64,000 nucleotides of DNA from Tetrahymena thermophila SB210 (Eukaryota; Ciliophora; Oligohymenophorea; Hymenostomatida; Tetrahymenidae), in contig NW_002476434.1 in the NCBI RefSeq assembly GCF_000189635.1, positions 434,001-498,000 on the forward strand, written 5' to 3'. The position numbers were made by a program, and so were the translations under genes. Below are positions 1 to 14,300 of this stretch, piece by piece; position 1 is the stretch's first letter, and every line of letters starts with the position of its first letter. The notes beneath the pieces were generated by a model. The model worked only from the letters and a program-made list of their open reading frames with translations. It searched no databases and was not told the origin of the DNA.

Positions 1-2015
1 AGTATATTTTTACTAAGACCTTAGCTATCAATTGGAACAAAATACAATTAATTAAATATTTCATCATCTTTTTAAAATCCATAAAAATCGACTAACTACT
101 CAAAAATCTCATTTTAGCTTTTTAGAGGAATAAGCTTTTCCAATTTAAATTCATAAATATCTTCTTTTTTGTTTTCTTTTTCATTTTTATCTTACTTTGT
201 TTCTTCTTCTTTATTCTCAGATTCTGCATCTTAGAGCTCTTTTAATGCTTGTGTACCTTCTTCTGTGTTATAATACTACTACAGCCTATCTATTTCATTC
301 AAAATAAGGCTCTCATCAAAATCCTATTATAATAATCGTAAATTAAAAGTATATATACTAATATCTTTAATACCTCTGTTTTTTATAGATAGGCTACAAA
401 GAAACCACCTGTATCATTCATGTGAGGAGTTATTCTTAAGCATCCTTATACATCCTCTTAAGGGAACATTGTATCAAATATTTTCTTACCTTTTAATCCA
501 TACACATCATCAATACTTTCATAACTCCAATAAGCATTAGTAATTTTTTTCTAAACAACTGGCCCTTATTTATAATATAATTGATTTAACTATCATTTAT
601 AATTCGGATTTAAATATTAATCTAACATATAAGTATTACTAGCCTTATAAATATTTATAATTTTAGTTACATTTAGAAAGTGTTGGAGAAAATTTAAACC
701 CAGGGAATTTATCTTTAACATCAATTATCTTAACATATGGTTTTAAAATACGAAGAGCTGCAGAAACGACTGATTCATTTTCCATGGGATTCAAAGAACA
801 TGTTGAATAAACTACACTCCCACCTTTCTTCACAAGATAAAGAGCTCTGAGCAAAAGACTCAATTATAGGCAGTGTAAATTTTTTCCTAATTTGCTACTC
901 CATCTCTTCAATATTACTAAAAAATTATTTATTTAATTATTCATCTAATAGAAAAATTATTATTTTTACATTTTTATTTTCTTATGGTCCCATCGCCTGA
1001 ACAAGGGACATCACATAAAACTTTATCAAATTATTCTACTTTAGGGTATTTTGTACAATCATTTGAGGTGAGCACAGCACATGTAGCATTTAGCTTTAAA
1101 ACGTGGAAAGCAAGCATAAATGCTCTTTTCTTACTGATATCGTTTGCAAATAATAAGGATTCATTTCCTTTCATCATGCTTTCCAACATTTACTTTGTTT
1201 TAGACCCAGGAGCCTTATTATTTTTATTTTTAGTATTTATTAGATTTTTTATAATTATTTTATAGTAAATGTTTATCTCCTTAAAATTTAAAAACTTACT
1301 GCACACATATCAAGAATTTTTTCATTAGGTTGTGCATCTATCAAAGCAGCAGGAATCATAGAAACAAGCTCTTATCTTGAAATCTTACCTAAGCAGTCTT
1401 AGTCTTACAGGAAAGTTTAATATTTCTAATATGAATTAAATTTAAAAATCTTAAATTTTGGTTAAGAATTATTTTATTTACTTTCAGTTCAGGATTCTTT
1501 CTAATTTCTAATTTGTCAGCATTCAATTAATAAGCATATTCAGTTGTAAGCCATTATATTCTCTAATTAATACCAAAAATTATTAAAATGAATCATTGAA
1601 ATTCACTTTTTAACCTTGAAAAGAGGATACTGTTCTGAAATTAGTTTATCAATAAGTTCTTTATTTGGACTAATATAAAAATTTAAATGTAATGTTGAAA
1701 AAAGTTAAAAATAATAAGGAAGATTACATATTTTTATTTAATCTAAAGGTTATTGGCAAAGTACTGTCTACAGACTATTATAAGAAAATATGATGATATG
1801 ATAAGAGAATCTCAAGTTAAATATTAAATTTTAAACTATTATTTTTATTATACGCTTATAAATTGATCCTTATCTTAATCGCTAACTAATCCAATAAACT
1901 TATAGTATTCTAAAAATGGAGATTTGTCAAAATTGAAATCAAACTTCTTTTTTTCCTTTCTCTCTCCTTCAAAATGCTATTTAGCTTCTTAAATTTCTGT
2001 CTTTTGTTCTTGCAT
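1..2015 (-). CDS. NSUN2: NSUN2-like tRNA/mRNA cytosine-5 methyltransferase (3' end cut by window)
   Basis: Multi-exon gene read with TAA/TAG as Gln. It should transfer a methyl group from SAM to C5 of cytosine in tRNA. The start at 2015 opens MQEQKTEIQEAKQHFEGE. Conserved blocks follow in family order: ELVSMIPAALIDAQPNEKIL then DMCA|APGSKT, the SAM-binding motif split by an intron after GCA; CDVPCSGDGT near 985-1010, holding the motif IV cysteine; and LHCLQLSLLLRALYLVKKGG then VYSTCSLNPMENESVV near 760-870, holding the catalytic TCS cysteine. NDTGGFFVAYLQKTE lies near 376-425, followed by a checked 50-base intron at 324-373. An acidic, Lys-rich tail runs off the left edge with no stop. The NPMENE box and the two Cys motifs make the family firm; the NSUN2 subtype rests on the TGGFFVA block and the long C-terminal part. 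It is divergent to the channel gene at 3166. Confidence 0.88.
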
Positions 2016-3165
2016 TTTATGTTTATAAATCCTTATAATTTTATTTTTAATTAGCAGTATTAAATTAATTTTTGCTTTTGAATATTATATTGATTAATTG
2101 ATATGATCTACTTACTATCTACTAAAAAATATATTTATTTATTAGTCTAATTTTATAATATTTGGAATCTGATTAAAGTATCTAGTAGAATAAATATGCC
2201 AAAATATGAAATATTAAACTAAATATTTAATTTAGATAAACACATGTAATTTTGCTTGTAAATAATAATAATAATCAAAAATGCAATTTAACATTATTTA
2301 ACTCATATAAAATATCAATTTAACCTAATCAAATGTTATTAATTTTATAATTTTAATTTTTAAAATATCAAAATTATTTTAATAAAAATACAAAAAAAAT
2401 TGTTATAAATATCTTAAATATTTTGTAATTAAATTAATGGGATAAAAATATTTTACAATCTTTGATTGTTTAAAAACTAATAATTCATTATAAAGAAGTA
2501 TAATTTCTATATTTTGGTTATTAAATTAAAATAGTTCTTGCTTTTTATTAATTAAAACATATAAAATATAATTCCTTATTATCATTTAGAAATTGGAGAA
2601 AAAATTATTTTTAAAATATTCAAAAATTTTTTTATCTGAAATAGAGTTTTTCACTAATTTCTCCTCAACTTTATATTAGCGTTAGTGGTATATATGTAAA
2701 TGAATTGTAACCTTAGGGAGAGAGTTATTTGTATTAATTCAATTATTTGAATTTATAAAATAAAATGATCTTTGAAATATTATAGAGAATGAATATCATG
2801 AAATGAGGTTTAAAATGAATAAAATGAAGTACAGAATATGAACAAATTATCTTTTTATGTCATTTTTTTGATATGAATGTAAAATTATTTAAGTAGCGAA
2901 TAAGCTGCTATTGGTCATTTAGTGAATCTGGCTTCTAAGGTATTGAATTAGCAAGAGTGAATAAATATTCATGTAAATTTATAGTATGACCATTTTTTGA
3001 TGATGATTAATTAAATTAAAAAATTTAAAAGTATTATTTATAAATTAAACGCCTTTGCATTTCAATTTATTTAAAAAAATCAAGCAAAAAAAAGAATATA
3101 GACTATTACCTACTTTAGCATTAATATAGAATTTCAAATATTTAGTCTTATATTTTAAGCAATAT
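2016..3165. other. AT-rich divergent intergenic region
   Basis: The region lies between the start codons of the NSUN2-like gene (leftward) and the first cation channel gene (rightward), so both promoters should be here. No conserved coding block, RNA gene or clear repeat is visible. Slightly less AT-rich patches lie near 2650-2740 and 2890-2960. Confidence 0.6.
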
Positions 3166-6100
3166 ATGAAAGTAAATAGTCCTAAGAGTGAGGATACTTC
3201 TTAAAATAAATATAACCCTCAACCTCAAGAAATTCCTAACTCATATGGTAGTAGTTAAGCAAGAGTGGAATAATAAAATCAAAATAAAGCTGCATTAACA
3301 TAATCTCCTTTAAAAATATAAAATTAAGATTCTAACAATTCATATGCAGAAAATATAGATGAGCAAGCTTAATAGGGGAATTAAAATCCAAAATAAATTT
3401 AAAAGAGGTTTAAAGACAAATCAAATTTCCATTTCCTGAAGTAAATTCAAAATAAAATTCTTATATGCAACAAATTTTGAAAAAAAAATGACTAAACTAG
3501 CAAAAAAATGAAAATAAAAAAGAGTTTTTTGATTTTTAAGATTGAAATAGCATTGATTATAACAATTTAAATTAATTTAAGATTGCGAATATATTAAAAT
3601 TATTTTGAAATAAAGTAAAGAGCTAGATTTTAATAGTGGAGAGTTTTTGTCATATAACTCATCATAAATATAGAGTCCTTAAGAAAGCTTTCTAAACAAA
3701 AAAGAATAAAATTTTCCTATATATGACTGTGTTAGAGAAAACTGTAAAATATTATTAAAAATCAAAACTTCTCTAGAACTAGAAAAAATAAAAATTAATA
3801 GTTTTTTTTTGAATTAAAAAAGAAGGAATTGAAGGACATGTGAATGCTTTATACAAATAAACGCTTTTAAAGCAAAACAATAATCATGAAAAAGATAAAT
3901 TTCAATAAAAACTGGGATTAAAAAAGACAAACACTTTAAAAGATTTTAAAAAGTAATTAACAGTAGAAGATTAAAAGATTATGTAACACAATTAAAATGT
4001 GATTAGAAAAAATATGAAAATGCCCACTTATACAGTTTAATCTAAGCAAAATATTCCTTCTTCTAATAATCTTGGTCGGAAAAATAATGTGCTATATGCA
4101 AAGTCAATTAGTGATCTTATTTTAATAGAACAGGTAAAAAAAATTTATCTTAAAATAATCTAGTAATTTTATAAATTTGAAGAAGCTTTATCACATGAAA
4201 TCTATAATTATCTATCTAATTAATCATTTTTTATTATAAATTAAAAATAGGACCTTAAGAGTATACAAAGTCCCTCTACAGTCAAGCCAGTAAATTTAAA
4301 AAATATTAGAAATCTAGATAATATTTATCTGAAAAAAATGATTTCCTTCTTCCGTTTGACAAATATATTTATTTGAATAGGATATTGTAAACTATAATTT
4401 AATAAAATTGATTGAAGAGGAAGAGAATAATTACAACTAAGGCCTGGAGGAAAACAAAAATGATACAAAAGTAAGTATATTAATTTTAAGTAATCTGAAT
4501 AATTAACTTTGTTAAAATAAAATAGATTGTTTCGTCATATAAGAAATTAAGAAGAGAAATATTATTCTTTATAGAAACTATGTAGACCTTATATTTATTA
4601 CTATTTTGAAGACTTGATTATTTATTTTTTATAATTAAAGTTATTATAGAATCATTATGATTAGCGTATGTGTACTTAATATAGCTGCATATGCCATGCA
4701 CGATTATAAAGATAGGCAGATTCAAGGTAAAGAAGACTAAAATGTAAATAGTACTGCTTCTACAATAGAATTGGTTACAGTTTTCCTCTTTATAATTGAG
4801 ATATTTTTTGAATTAATTGCCAGAGGGATTTATTAGGGCAAAAGAGGTTTCTTTAAAAACCCTTGGCTAGTTTCAAACCTTATTAGTATTACTTGCAGGT
4901 ATTTTATTAATTAATTATTCATTAATATATGTAAATATCACTTTATATCAAACTTTTAATATTTGATTCTAGTCTAAAATGATTTTTAAATATTTAATAA
5001 TTAGTGGTATAACTTAAATTCCTGGGATACCAGATAAACTCTATTTAATTTGCAGGATATTTGCAATGCTTAGGCCTATGAGAATATTATAAATGATTAC
5101 TCCTCTTAAACTTCAATTTGATAGGTTATTTCGCTCTATACCAAAAATTAACCTTAGTATTTGGAGAATTCTAATTTTTATGGCTTTTTATGCAATTGTT
5201 GGACTACATATTTTTATGGGAGATGTAGAATATAGGTGCAGAGTAACTTCAGATCCACCACCTAATGAAAATGGTAAAAATCTATCTAATACATTTTATA
5301 TGCTTATATTCAATAAATTAAAAATAGATGAATGGTAAATTTATGAAGAAATTCCATATCTTTGCGGAAGATGGGAGTGCCCTGAAGAGTATTACATTAT
5401 ATTTTAATTGTTAAATAATAATATTAATGAACTATTTTTAAATATTGAAAAAGGTCATTTTGTAGATCTCCTTATGATTACGATAGACCTTACTTCTCAA
5501 AATAATCTGATATATAAAATTTGAATTATGGATATACAGATTTTGATAATTTTGGAAGTTCATATTTTACTGTATTTCATATTACGCGTATAATTTCCTG
5601 GGGTACTATAACTTTTATGGTAAATTTCATATAAAATTATTTTGGTTTTGAAATAATATTATAATAAAAAATAAAGTATTGGAGGCATACTAGTACAGTT
5701 ATAGTTGCAACATACTTTCTTTCACTTTTATTAATAATTTCTTATGTTTTGTGTAACATTATCCTTGCAGAATTATATGAAAGTTTTGAAGAACAAAGAT
5801 CAATAAAATCATATACTGAATATAGTAAATAAATATCAAAATTTACCTTACAAGAATCTAACTTATTTACATTTTTTAGGAATTTAAAAGTAGTAAGAAA
5901 AGAACAAAAATACAAAGGTAAATATTAAAGATATAGAGCTAGAGTATTAAAAGCAAATAAAACAAGACATTCCAAAAGACGCAGAGCTTTTTAGAAAAAA
6001 TATTTCTAAAGACATAGAATTTATTTTAGAAGAAGATGATGAAGGTAACGATTTAGAAGGAAACGACTAAGAGAAGCAAGAAAAAGCTATTTAACCTTCA

Positions 6101-9100
6101 AATGAGGAAAAAGGTGATGATGTTAATTTTAATCATCTGAAAAATCTAGGGCAAAATGCTAAAAATTAGTAAAATGAACATGTATTTTAAAATGCTGAAC
6201 TAGTCACTGAATAAATTATACATAATGATAATCACCAAGTGAATGCATCGAAAGCGACACTAAGCAATCAAACTAATTCACTTTAAGATAAAGAAAATAT
6301 AAAAAAAGAATAATTGAATAAAAACGTTAATTAAAATTTTATTGAAATTGAAAATGACCATGAAAACAACAGAAGTTTCAAAGAATAAGTTTCAGTTGAT
6401 TAGTAAAATATGAATAACTCAATGAAAAACTCTAGTAAATCCCCAAAATCGGGAAATTAAAATATTCCTCATCGCTTAGATCATATTCACGTAGCAGATT
6501 TTTATGTTTCAGAAGGAAAACTTGAGAAAAAAACTCCTTTATGGGTTCAGATAGGTGGCTTTTAGGGTTTATTATCAATATTCTTTAGGTTGATTATATT
6601 ACTTGATATAGTAGTACTTTCAGCTGATAGATCAAATATAGGCTAAGATGAAGCAAATATATATATTCTGATTGACTGGGCTACTCTCTGGGTTTTTCTA
6701 ATAGAAGTAATAACAAAAGTAATAGCAAATTATGTATTTATTTTACTTAAAAAATAATTTTTTATTTATAAAAAGTTCATTTAATTGAGGCTAGATTACT
6801 TTAAAGATATCTTGAATGATATTGATTTGGTTATATTGATAGTTAGGCTGATTACTACAAATTATCCTCTCTTTTAGGGAAAATTTGTTACTTCTGAAGA
6901 GGAGTGGATACATGCTATAAAATCAATAAATGTATTCAGAATATTCTAGGTAAGTTTTTTTCATTTATTTATAATGATGAAATAATTCTGACTATCAAAT
7001 AATAGGTTGTGAAAAATACTTCTTTTTTCAGAACTGTAAATCATCTTATTATCTATTTCTATGATACTATCTGTGAACTTTTTTACTTTATAGTTATTAT
7101 TGTATTTTATTGTGTCCTGTTTGCTTTGATTGGTGAGAATTTATTTGCTTTTAAAGCTCAGTTTATTAATGGAGATTAAATACCTGAGGATAAAAGTATG
7201 GGTTAATCACCAAGGATAAATTATGATAATTTTTTTTCTAGCTTTGAGGCTACTATACTAAATATTCTAAATGAATAATGGAATGTATCAATGTACAATT
7301 ATATGAGAAGCATTGGAGATTATGTATGTACTTATTGGATTATTGTAATATCAACTGGAGAAATATTTATAATTAAACTATTGATGGCTTTATTTATTAA
7401 TACATTTTTGAAACATTTTAATAATCGCCAAAAAGATCACAATGATGCTAAAGAAGAAGCTTAAATTAACCAAATTGTGCGTACTCAAGTATAGAATGCA
7501 AAGACTCAGCACTCCGAGCATAAAAATAATCACAAAGAGTGTTTTTTAATTAAGATTTGTAAAAAAATTGAAGATGATCACAGATTTGAAAATTTTATTA
7601 TGTTCATTATTATCATTAACATTATTGTCATGGCTATTGATAGTCCTTTACTTGACCATCATGACCCAACTAAAATCGCAATTCATAACCTTGAAATATT
7701 TTTTACTAGTATTTATGGTTCAGAAATATTGATTAAAATTATTGCTTGCGGACTATTTTAAAAAGGTGGTTACTTAAGAGAACCTAAAAATTACTTTGAT
7801 TTTTCACTTTTTTGTCTTAATATTGCTGGATTCATATTTTCATCTAAATTGGCTATCCTTAATGCTCTAAGAGCTTTCCATATTGTTGTTCTATCTAAAC
7901 ATTTTGAGAGTTTGAGGATTATACTAGTATCATTATATCAGTCTTTACCTTACCTATTTAAATTATTATTTTTTTCTACATGCTTTCTTCTTGTATTTGG
8001 TAAAATAAATAATTAGATATATTGATTAAAGATTCATTTAATTTAATTTTTATTTTTAATTTTTAAGCAATAATACCACTGAGATTGCTTAAAGGTAAAA
8101 TGTATAACTGTGTAACAATAGATCAAGCTTAATTGATGCTTGTTAATAGTTAAATTGATTGCTTAGATCTCGGAGGAGACTGGGTGAAGGATGATTTTCA
8201 TTATGATAATATGCTGTACAGTCTATTTAATTTGTTTATAATTGCTTCATGTGAAGGATGGAGCTATTTCTCAAATAAAGCATAAGATACTGTTGGACTT
8301 AACCTGTAACCAATCGAAGGGTATAATAGGTATTGGTCTATATTTTTTATAGTTTATTTTTTTATTGGAAATATGATGGTAATTAATGCTTTTACAGGAG
8401 TTATGACATAAAAGTTTAATGAAATAAATGGAAAATTTGGTAATTTAACTTTCATTTACAAATAAAAATGAAAATTATTATTTTAAAATAGTTGCGAATA
8501 AATCAATTATTCCAATAAAGGATTCTAAATTTGTTTAAGAATATAGCTAATTTAAATTCACTGAAAAAATCACTCATGAGGAACAAGAGTGGATTTAAAT
8601 TAAGAGATAAATCTATGGAGCAAAACCAATAAAAACAGTATTTATTCATTTTCAAACAAAAATAAAGAAATTAATTTATTATTAATCAATTTATTCTTAT
8701 TCAATAAAGTTTGGAGAACCAGATTATAGAACACAGAAGCTCTAGTTTTACATATACAAACTTATAAATAACAAATTATTTGAGCTATTTATAGATTTTT
8801 GTACCATATTGAGTGCTGTAATATTTAGTATGTATGTACACAGAATAGATTAGTCATACACTGATCATTTAAGTAATAATTCATCATATTAAATTTTTGC
8901 TTAAAATTAAAAAAATAAATTATTTTGTTTGACATTAAATAAATAAATAATAATTTAATATAAATTAGATAATATAAATGATATTATTGTTTTGATTTTC
9001 TGCTTTGAATTTGTGTTAAAACTATTTGTATAGAGAAAGCACTTTTTCCTATATATTGAAAACTGGTTTTTGCTTTTTATTATTGTGACATCAAGCATAC

Positions 9101-10711
9101 CATCTATTTACAGAATCACTAATGAATCTGGTAATGAAAGCATATACTTTAAATTATTGGAAGTATTTAGAATTTTAAGGCTAATTAACACAATTCCGAT
9201 TATAAGATCTGTTTTTAGTATGATGGGTTTTATCTTACCTTAGGTAGCTCCTATTGCAGCCGTATACTTCTTCACTATATATATTTATGCGCTTTTTGGT
9301 ATGAATCTATTTGGATTTATAAAGCCTCAACAAACCTTAAATGGGTATGATTTACACTTCAAAAATTTCACTTCTTCTGTTTTCACCTTGATAAGAATAT
9401 CCTCAGGAGAGTAATGGTTTTATATTGTACCTGATGTTGCGAGACAGCAGCAACCTAACTTTGTTTGCTTTGATGTTTCTGACTTTGAATCTTACCAAGA
9501 ACATGGTTGAAAATTTTTATTTTATTAAAATATTTTATTAATTTTGATTATGATAAAGGATTGGTTGGCTGTGGGACGACATGGGCATTCATCTACTTTT
9601 TTACATTTCACTTAATTGTGAGTGTTATTATTTTCAATTTATTTATTGCAGTTTTACTTGGGCTAATAAAAACTCAAAATACAGCTATTAGTAAATACCA
9701 ACTATCTTAAATTAAAGAATTGTGGAGAACATACGATCATCAAGGATATGGATTCATTGATTATATCAATTTTTGGTAATTTACTTCTCGTATTGCGATG
9801 ATCTATGGTGTTAAAAAGGATGATTTGTTAGATCCTAATCAAAAGAAAAATTTTTTAAAGTTTTTATCCTTGCCTATATATGTACAGTAAAGAAAAGAAG
9901 GTAGTATATTTGGATTTAGATTCCATGATGTTGTAGTGAAAATGACTTAGATATCACTATTTTTAAAATATGGAATACTTCCGTAAGATCAATAAATTCA
10001 AGAAAATATTCAAACAAATTAATTTAAATTCTAATAAAAGAGGAGGAAAAGAGGAGAGTCAGACAATTCTTACTTAGTTTTACAAGGAATTAGACTAATA
10101 AACTAAGTTTGTAGGAGAAATTTCAACATTAAAAAGCGGAGATATTGCTGTTATTATTCTCATCCAAAGAAAAATAAAGCAATGGATGAGAACAGCAAAA
10201 GAACTATATCAAATAAAGTAATTTCATATTTAAAGAAAAATGATTGAAATAAATGTAAATAAAATTATCAATTAGAAAAGAAAAACCTGAAGCTTATGAA
10301 GAGACAATTAAAAGACACCATAATACTGTTTATGAAAACTAATAGTTGAGCAATCGAGAATAGATAGCTAATAAATTTCTCAAAGCTATAGATCTTTAAG
10401 TATAAAGTAAAAATAATTCATAAGAATTGTCTAAGTTAAGATAAGAAGATAAAAATTCTAATGATAATAAATAAGAAAGTCTCCATACAGCATAAGATAA
10501 TACAAAGCAGAATAACTTTTATAACTTTCATGAAGAAATTGACTAAAAATATCCAAAAAATTTGGACGATTCTTCACAGCTTTCAGACATATCAGAAAAT
10601 TTTAACCGAAAATAAGTGGATGAAAATATTAACTATAATTAATAGACAACTGCAAGGGTTTTAAAAACAGTGTACTTTACTTAAAATAATACTAAACTCA
10701 AGCCTTAGTGA
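3166..10711 (+). CDS. Four-domain voltage-gated-type cation channel alpha subunit, copy 1
   Basis: Multi-exon gene for a 24-TM channel of the Cav/NALCN/Cch1 class in the plasma or ciliary membrane. The start at 3166 opens a Q/N-rich cytosolic N terminus (MKVNSPKSEDTSQN). Domain I has S1 near 4650, an S4 with RIFAMLRPMRILQM near 5055-5095, and pore FDNFGSSYFTVFHITRIISW near 5540-5600. An acidic I-II linker covers about 5930-6480. Pore II reads ILNEQW (Glu at 7273), pore III ASCEGW (Glu at 8253) and pore IV SSGEQW (Glu at 9409). Domain I has Ile (5593) where Ca channels carry Glu. S4 segments II and III have few positive charges. After S6 of domain IV comes an EF-hand-like block, ELWRTYDHQGYGFIDY, as in Cav C termini, then a Q/N-rich tail ending at TGA 10709-10711. 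Introns are GT-AG; several boundaries in the first 1.5 kb are not settled. It is followed at once by a same-strand paralogue. Confidence 0.87.
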
Positions 10712-11351
10712 AAAAATATATTACTCTTGAAATAGAAAATTCAAAAATAATTAGTAGTAATGATTGCGCTTTAAAGATAGTCTTTAATTTTATGAATCTT
10801 AAAATAATATGCAGAATAAATTATTTTAAAATTCTAATAAAATAAATAAATGACAATTCAAAATATAATGTAATAAATTTTATAAATAATTAAACGATCA
10901 ATCGACTTGAGTTACTATGTAAAAAATTTTTCAAAAAATTAAATATTCAATAACAAATTAAATTTTTTTAAAGATTGCGTATTATGATATATCGACAATC
11001 AAAGCTTTAAGGTAAAAAAATAAAATTATGAACAAATTATAATGTGCATGTATGTATGTGAGAACTGTTAAAACTAAAATAACAAATTATTTATATTAAT
11101 TTAACCATTCAAATAAATTATTTATGTGACTATAATTTATATTTTAATATGTACTATTTGTAGATGAATACATTCAATTAACATCGTAATATATACTTTA
11201 CTCTCCAAGCTTTTATTATTGTATTTATTCATACTATTTAAAGTAAGAGTGCATTTACCCAAACACATTATATATCTAAAAAGTGTATAAATAATTAATT
11301 TGATAATTAATTAAATAAAACGCATCTATAAATATACATTTTATCTAACCT
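10712..11351. other. Intergenic spacer between the tandem channel genes
   Basis: About 640 AT-rich bases separate the stop of channel copy 1 from the start of copy 2. The promoter of copy 2 should lie here. No ORF, RNA gene or repeat shared with other spacers was seen. Confidence 0.6.
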
Positions 11352-14300
11352 ATGGATGCCTCTCTTACAGGAAATGTTAAAAGTCCACATGTTTAATTCG
11401 ACTCACTAAATTAAATGAGTCCCCATTTTAATCAGTAGGGTGGAATAATAGAAGCATTAAAAAATAATGCAAATTTTACAAAAAGAAATAACGAAGATTT
11501 AGATGACGATTATTTATCATTTCTATCATCAAATGGAAGAATTAATTTCTAAAGTTAAATAAGTGAGTTAAAAAGTGATATAAATATCCCTCAAACGCAA
11601 GGATTTTTTTCAAAAACTAGATAAAAACAATAACCATCAATATGCGAAGAATAGGAATTTGAATCTACCAAAAAAGTATCGAAATAAAATACTCTTCCAG
11701 CAAACACGAAATTAAATGAATAAAATGATAATAAAGAAAAAATTAAAAATAATAAGCAATAGAGAAGATCCTTATTTGTACCTAATAGCTCTGATATAGA
11801 TATAGAAGATCACAACTAAGTTGTTCTTAGATCAACAATACGAAAGCTGACATAGAGAGGTGTTGTATTGAAAGATCAAAAAGAATAAAATACAATAAAC
11901 GAAATAAAAGATAAAGAAGAGTCTCCTAAGAATGATGATAATTTCTTGTTTGCTACTAACTTGAAAGATTTAATCAAATTAGAAAATGTGTGTTTAATTG
12001 TTATTTTTGAATATATCAATCATTATTTATTGAAAATATTAAATGATTCTAACTATTTTTATATTAAAATTCTACTAGGGTATCCTTGAGCACGAAGCAT
12101 TCTAGATAATGAAGCCAGTAATTTGAATACAATATAGTGTTTTACTGATTATTTATTAGTTTATTTATTATTTTATAACATTGTGAAATTTACCTTTTTT
12201 TATATATTACTTCTTGCTTGCTGAAAGAGCGAAATAAAAGAGATAGATTTACATAAAGCTTATTAGATTTCAATTATTCTTTAGATTAATTTTTAAAAAC
12301 CTTCTATAAATAGAGTATAATCAATCCCTTATTTGTAGATAAGACTTCCTTTCGATAAACAAAAAATAGAACCAAAGAAATTATACAAGAAAACGTAGAC
12401 CTTTTAATTTCCTAAATTTTATTCTCATAAATATTTTAAGTTAGATGAAGATTCCTAATAAGTCAAAGAACAGCCAGAGGAGTCATAAAAGCCACCAGAA
12501 TAACTGCATTGGAAGGATAATCTCAAAATTTTTCTTAAATCTAAGTATATAAATCATTTAAGTTCATTTAATTTATTTATTTTTACCCATTCATACCTCT
12601 TTTTTTTAAAAAACTTAATAATTTTACAAATATATATTTTTTTATTGTGAATTAAATATAATTAATTAAAATTTTACATCAATTCAAATAATTATTGATT
12701 CTTCTTTTATTTTATTTTCAATAAAATTCTCTAAATTATATAGAAAATAATTAAAATTTAGATTATTTCTTTATTAAATTATTTATGTTTATTTAAATTT
12801 ATTAGGAGGTATAACACCTTTTTTATAGCTCTATCATTACTAAATTTGCTAGCGTTTATGGTTGATGATTATAGCAGTAGAAGACCAACAGGAGCCACTG
12901 AGAACAGTAACTTGAGAAGTACTTTTGCTGAAACTATTTAATTTTCGTGCTCTTTTATATTTGTGAGTGATATAATCCTTCAGATAATATACAGAGGATT
13001 TTGGAAATAAAAAAATGCTTTTTTTAAAAATCCATGGCATCTTTTTAATTTTTTTAGTGTTTTATCTAGGTAAAATATTCTAAATATTTTAGAAAATATT
13101 TGTAGTGTAAACATTTTTTTCAATTAAGCGTTATAGTAGGTTTTACTGGATCTCTAAATGCTTTTTCTATTATTTTAAGAGTTTTAGGAATGCTTAGGCC
13201 TCTTAAGCTTATATATCATATAAAACCATACAAAAAATAATTAGAGAGATTTATTAGATCTGTGTCTTTACTTGGAGAAAGCATAATTAGACTCTTTATC
13301 TTTATGGTTTTTTTTACAATTTTAGGTCTAAATATATTCAAAGGATCACTTGAATACAGGTGTAGAGAAACACCTAACCCTCCTGAAAATTCTGAAAGTA
13401 AGATTATTTTTAAAATTATACTTTAAATAGCTAAAATATAAATTAAGTTTGGTAAGTCGCAGAAGATGTCCCATTTCTGTGTGGTTACTGGGCATGTCCA
13501 GGGTATAACAGTTTTTATATTTTAAATATCTTAATAAATAATTTATATTCTAAAAAAGTGATACATACTGTCGCTCCCCGTATGATTATGATTTAAGTTA
13601 TAACAAAGAAGAAATTGACATCCCAGAGATGGCATATGGATTTATAAGTTTTGACAATTTTTTCAAGGCGCTTCTCACAATAATTCATATAACTTTTATT
13701 ATGAATTGGAGTAGAATTACATTCACTGTAAAATATTTTATAGAAAAGATCAACAAATAGCTTTACAATTTTATGTATTTATAAATTTAAAAAAGTATTG
13801 GAGATATGTAAATACTTTGTTTGTTAGCGCTTACTTTACTTCCGCATGTATATTCCTGTTTCATATTTTAATTAATATGATTCTAGCTATATTTTATGAT
13901 AGTTTCTAGTTATAGAAAGGCATCAAAAATTTTAGAGAATACAGTAATAAAATTTATATTTCTTTTTAATATAATAATAAGTATTTTATAACTTTAATTC
14001 AAATAGAGCTGATTATCGCATAAAAGCAAGAATAAAAAAATAGAGTTAAATTAAGAAATCTTGAAAATGAAATGTCTAAAATTATGCTAGAAAAAGAAAA
14101 TGAAAAGAAGAAAATTTTAGAATAAAAATAATAAGAAAAAAATAATGCAAGCTAGGTTAAAAAAAAGGTTTTACTTATTGCATCAATAGCAAGTAAATTT
14201 AAGAAAATTGGATCAAGTTAAAAAAACGAGATTTCAGATGCTTAGCAGCCAAATTCAAACTTATAAATATCAGTTAATAATGAGCTTAATAATGCAGGAG

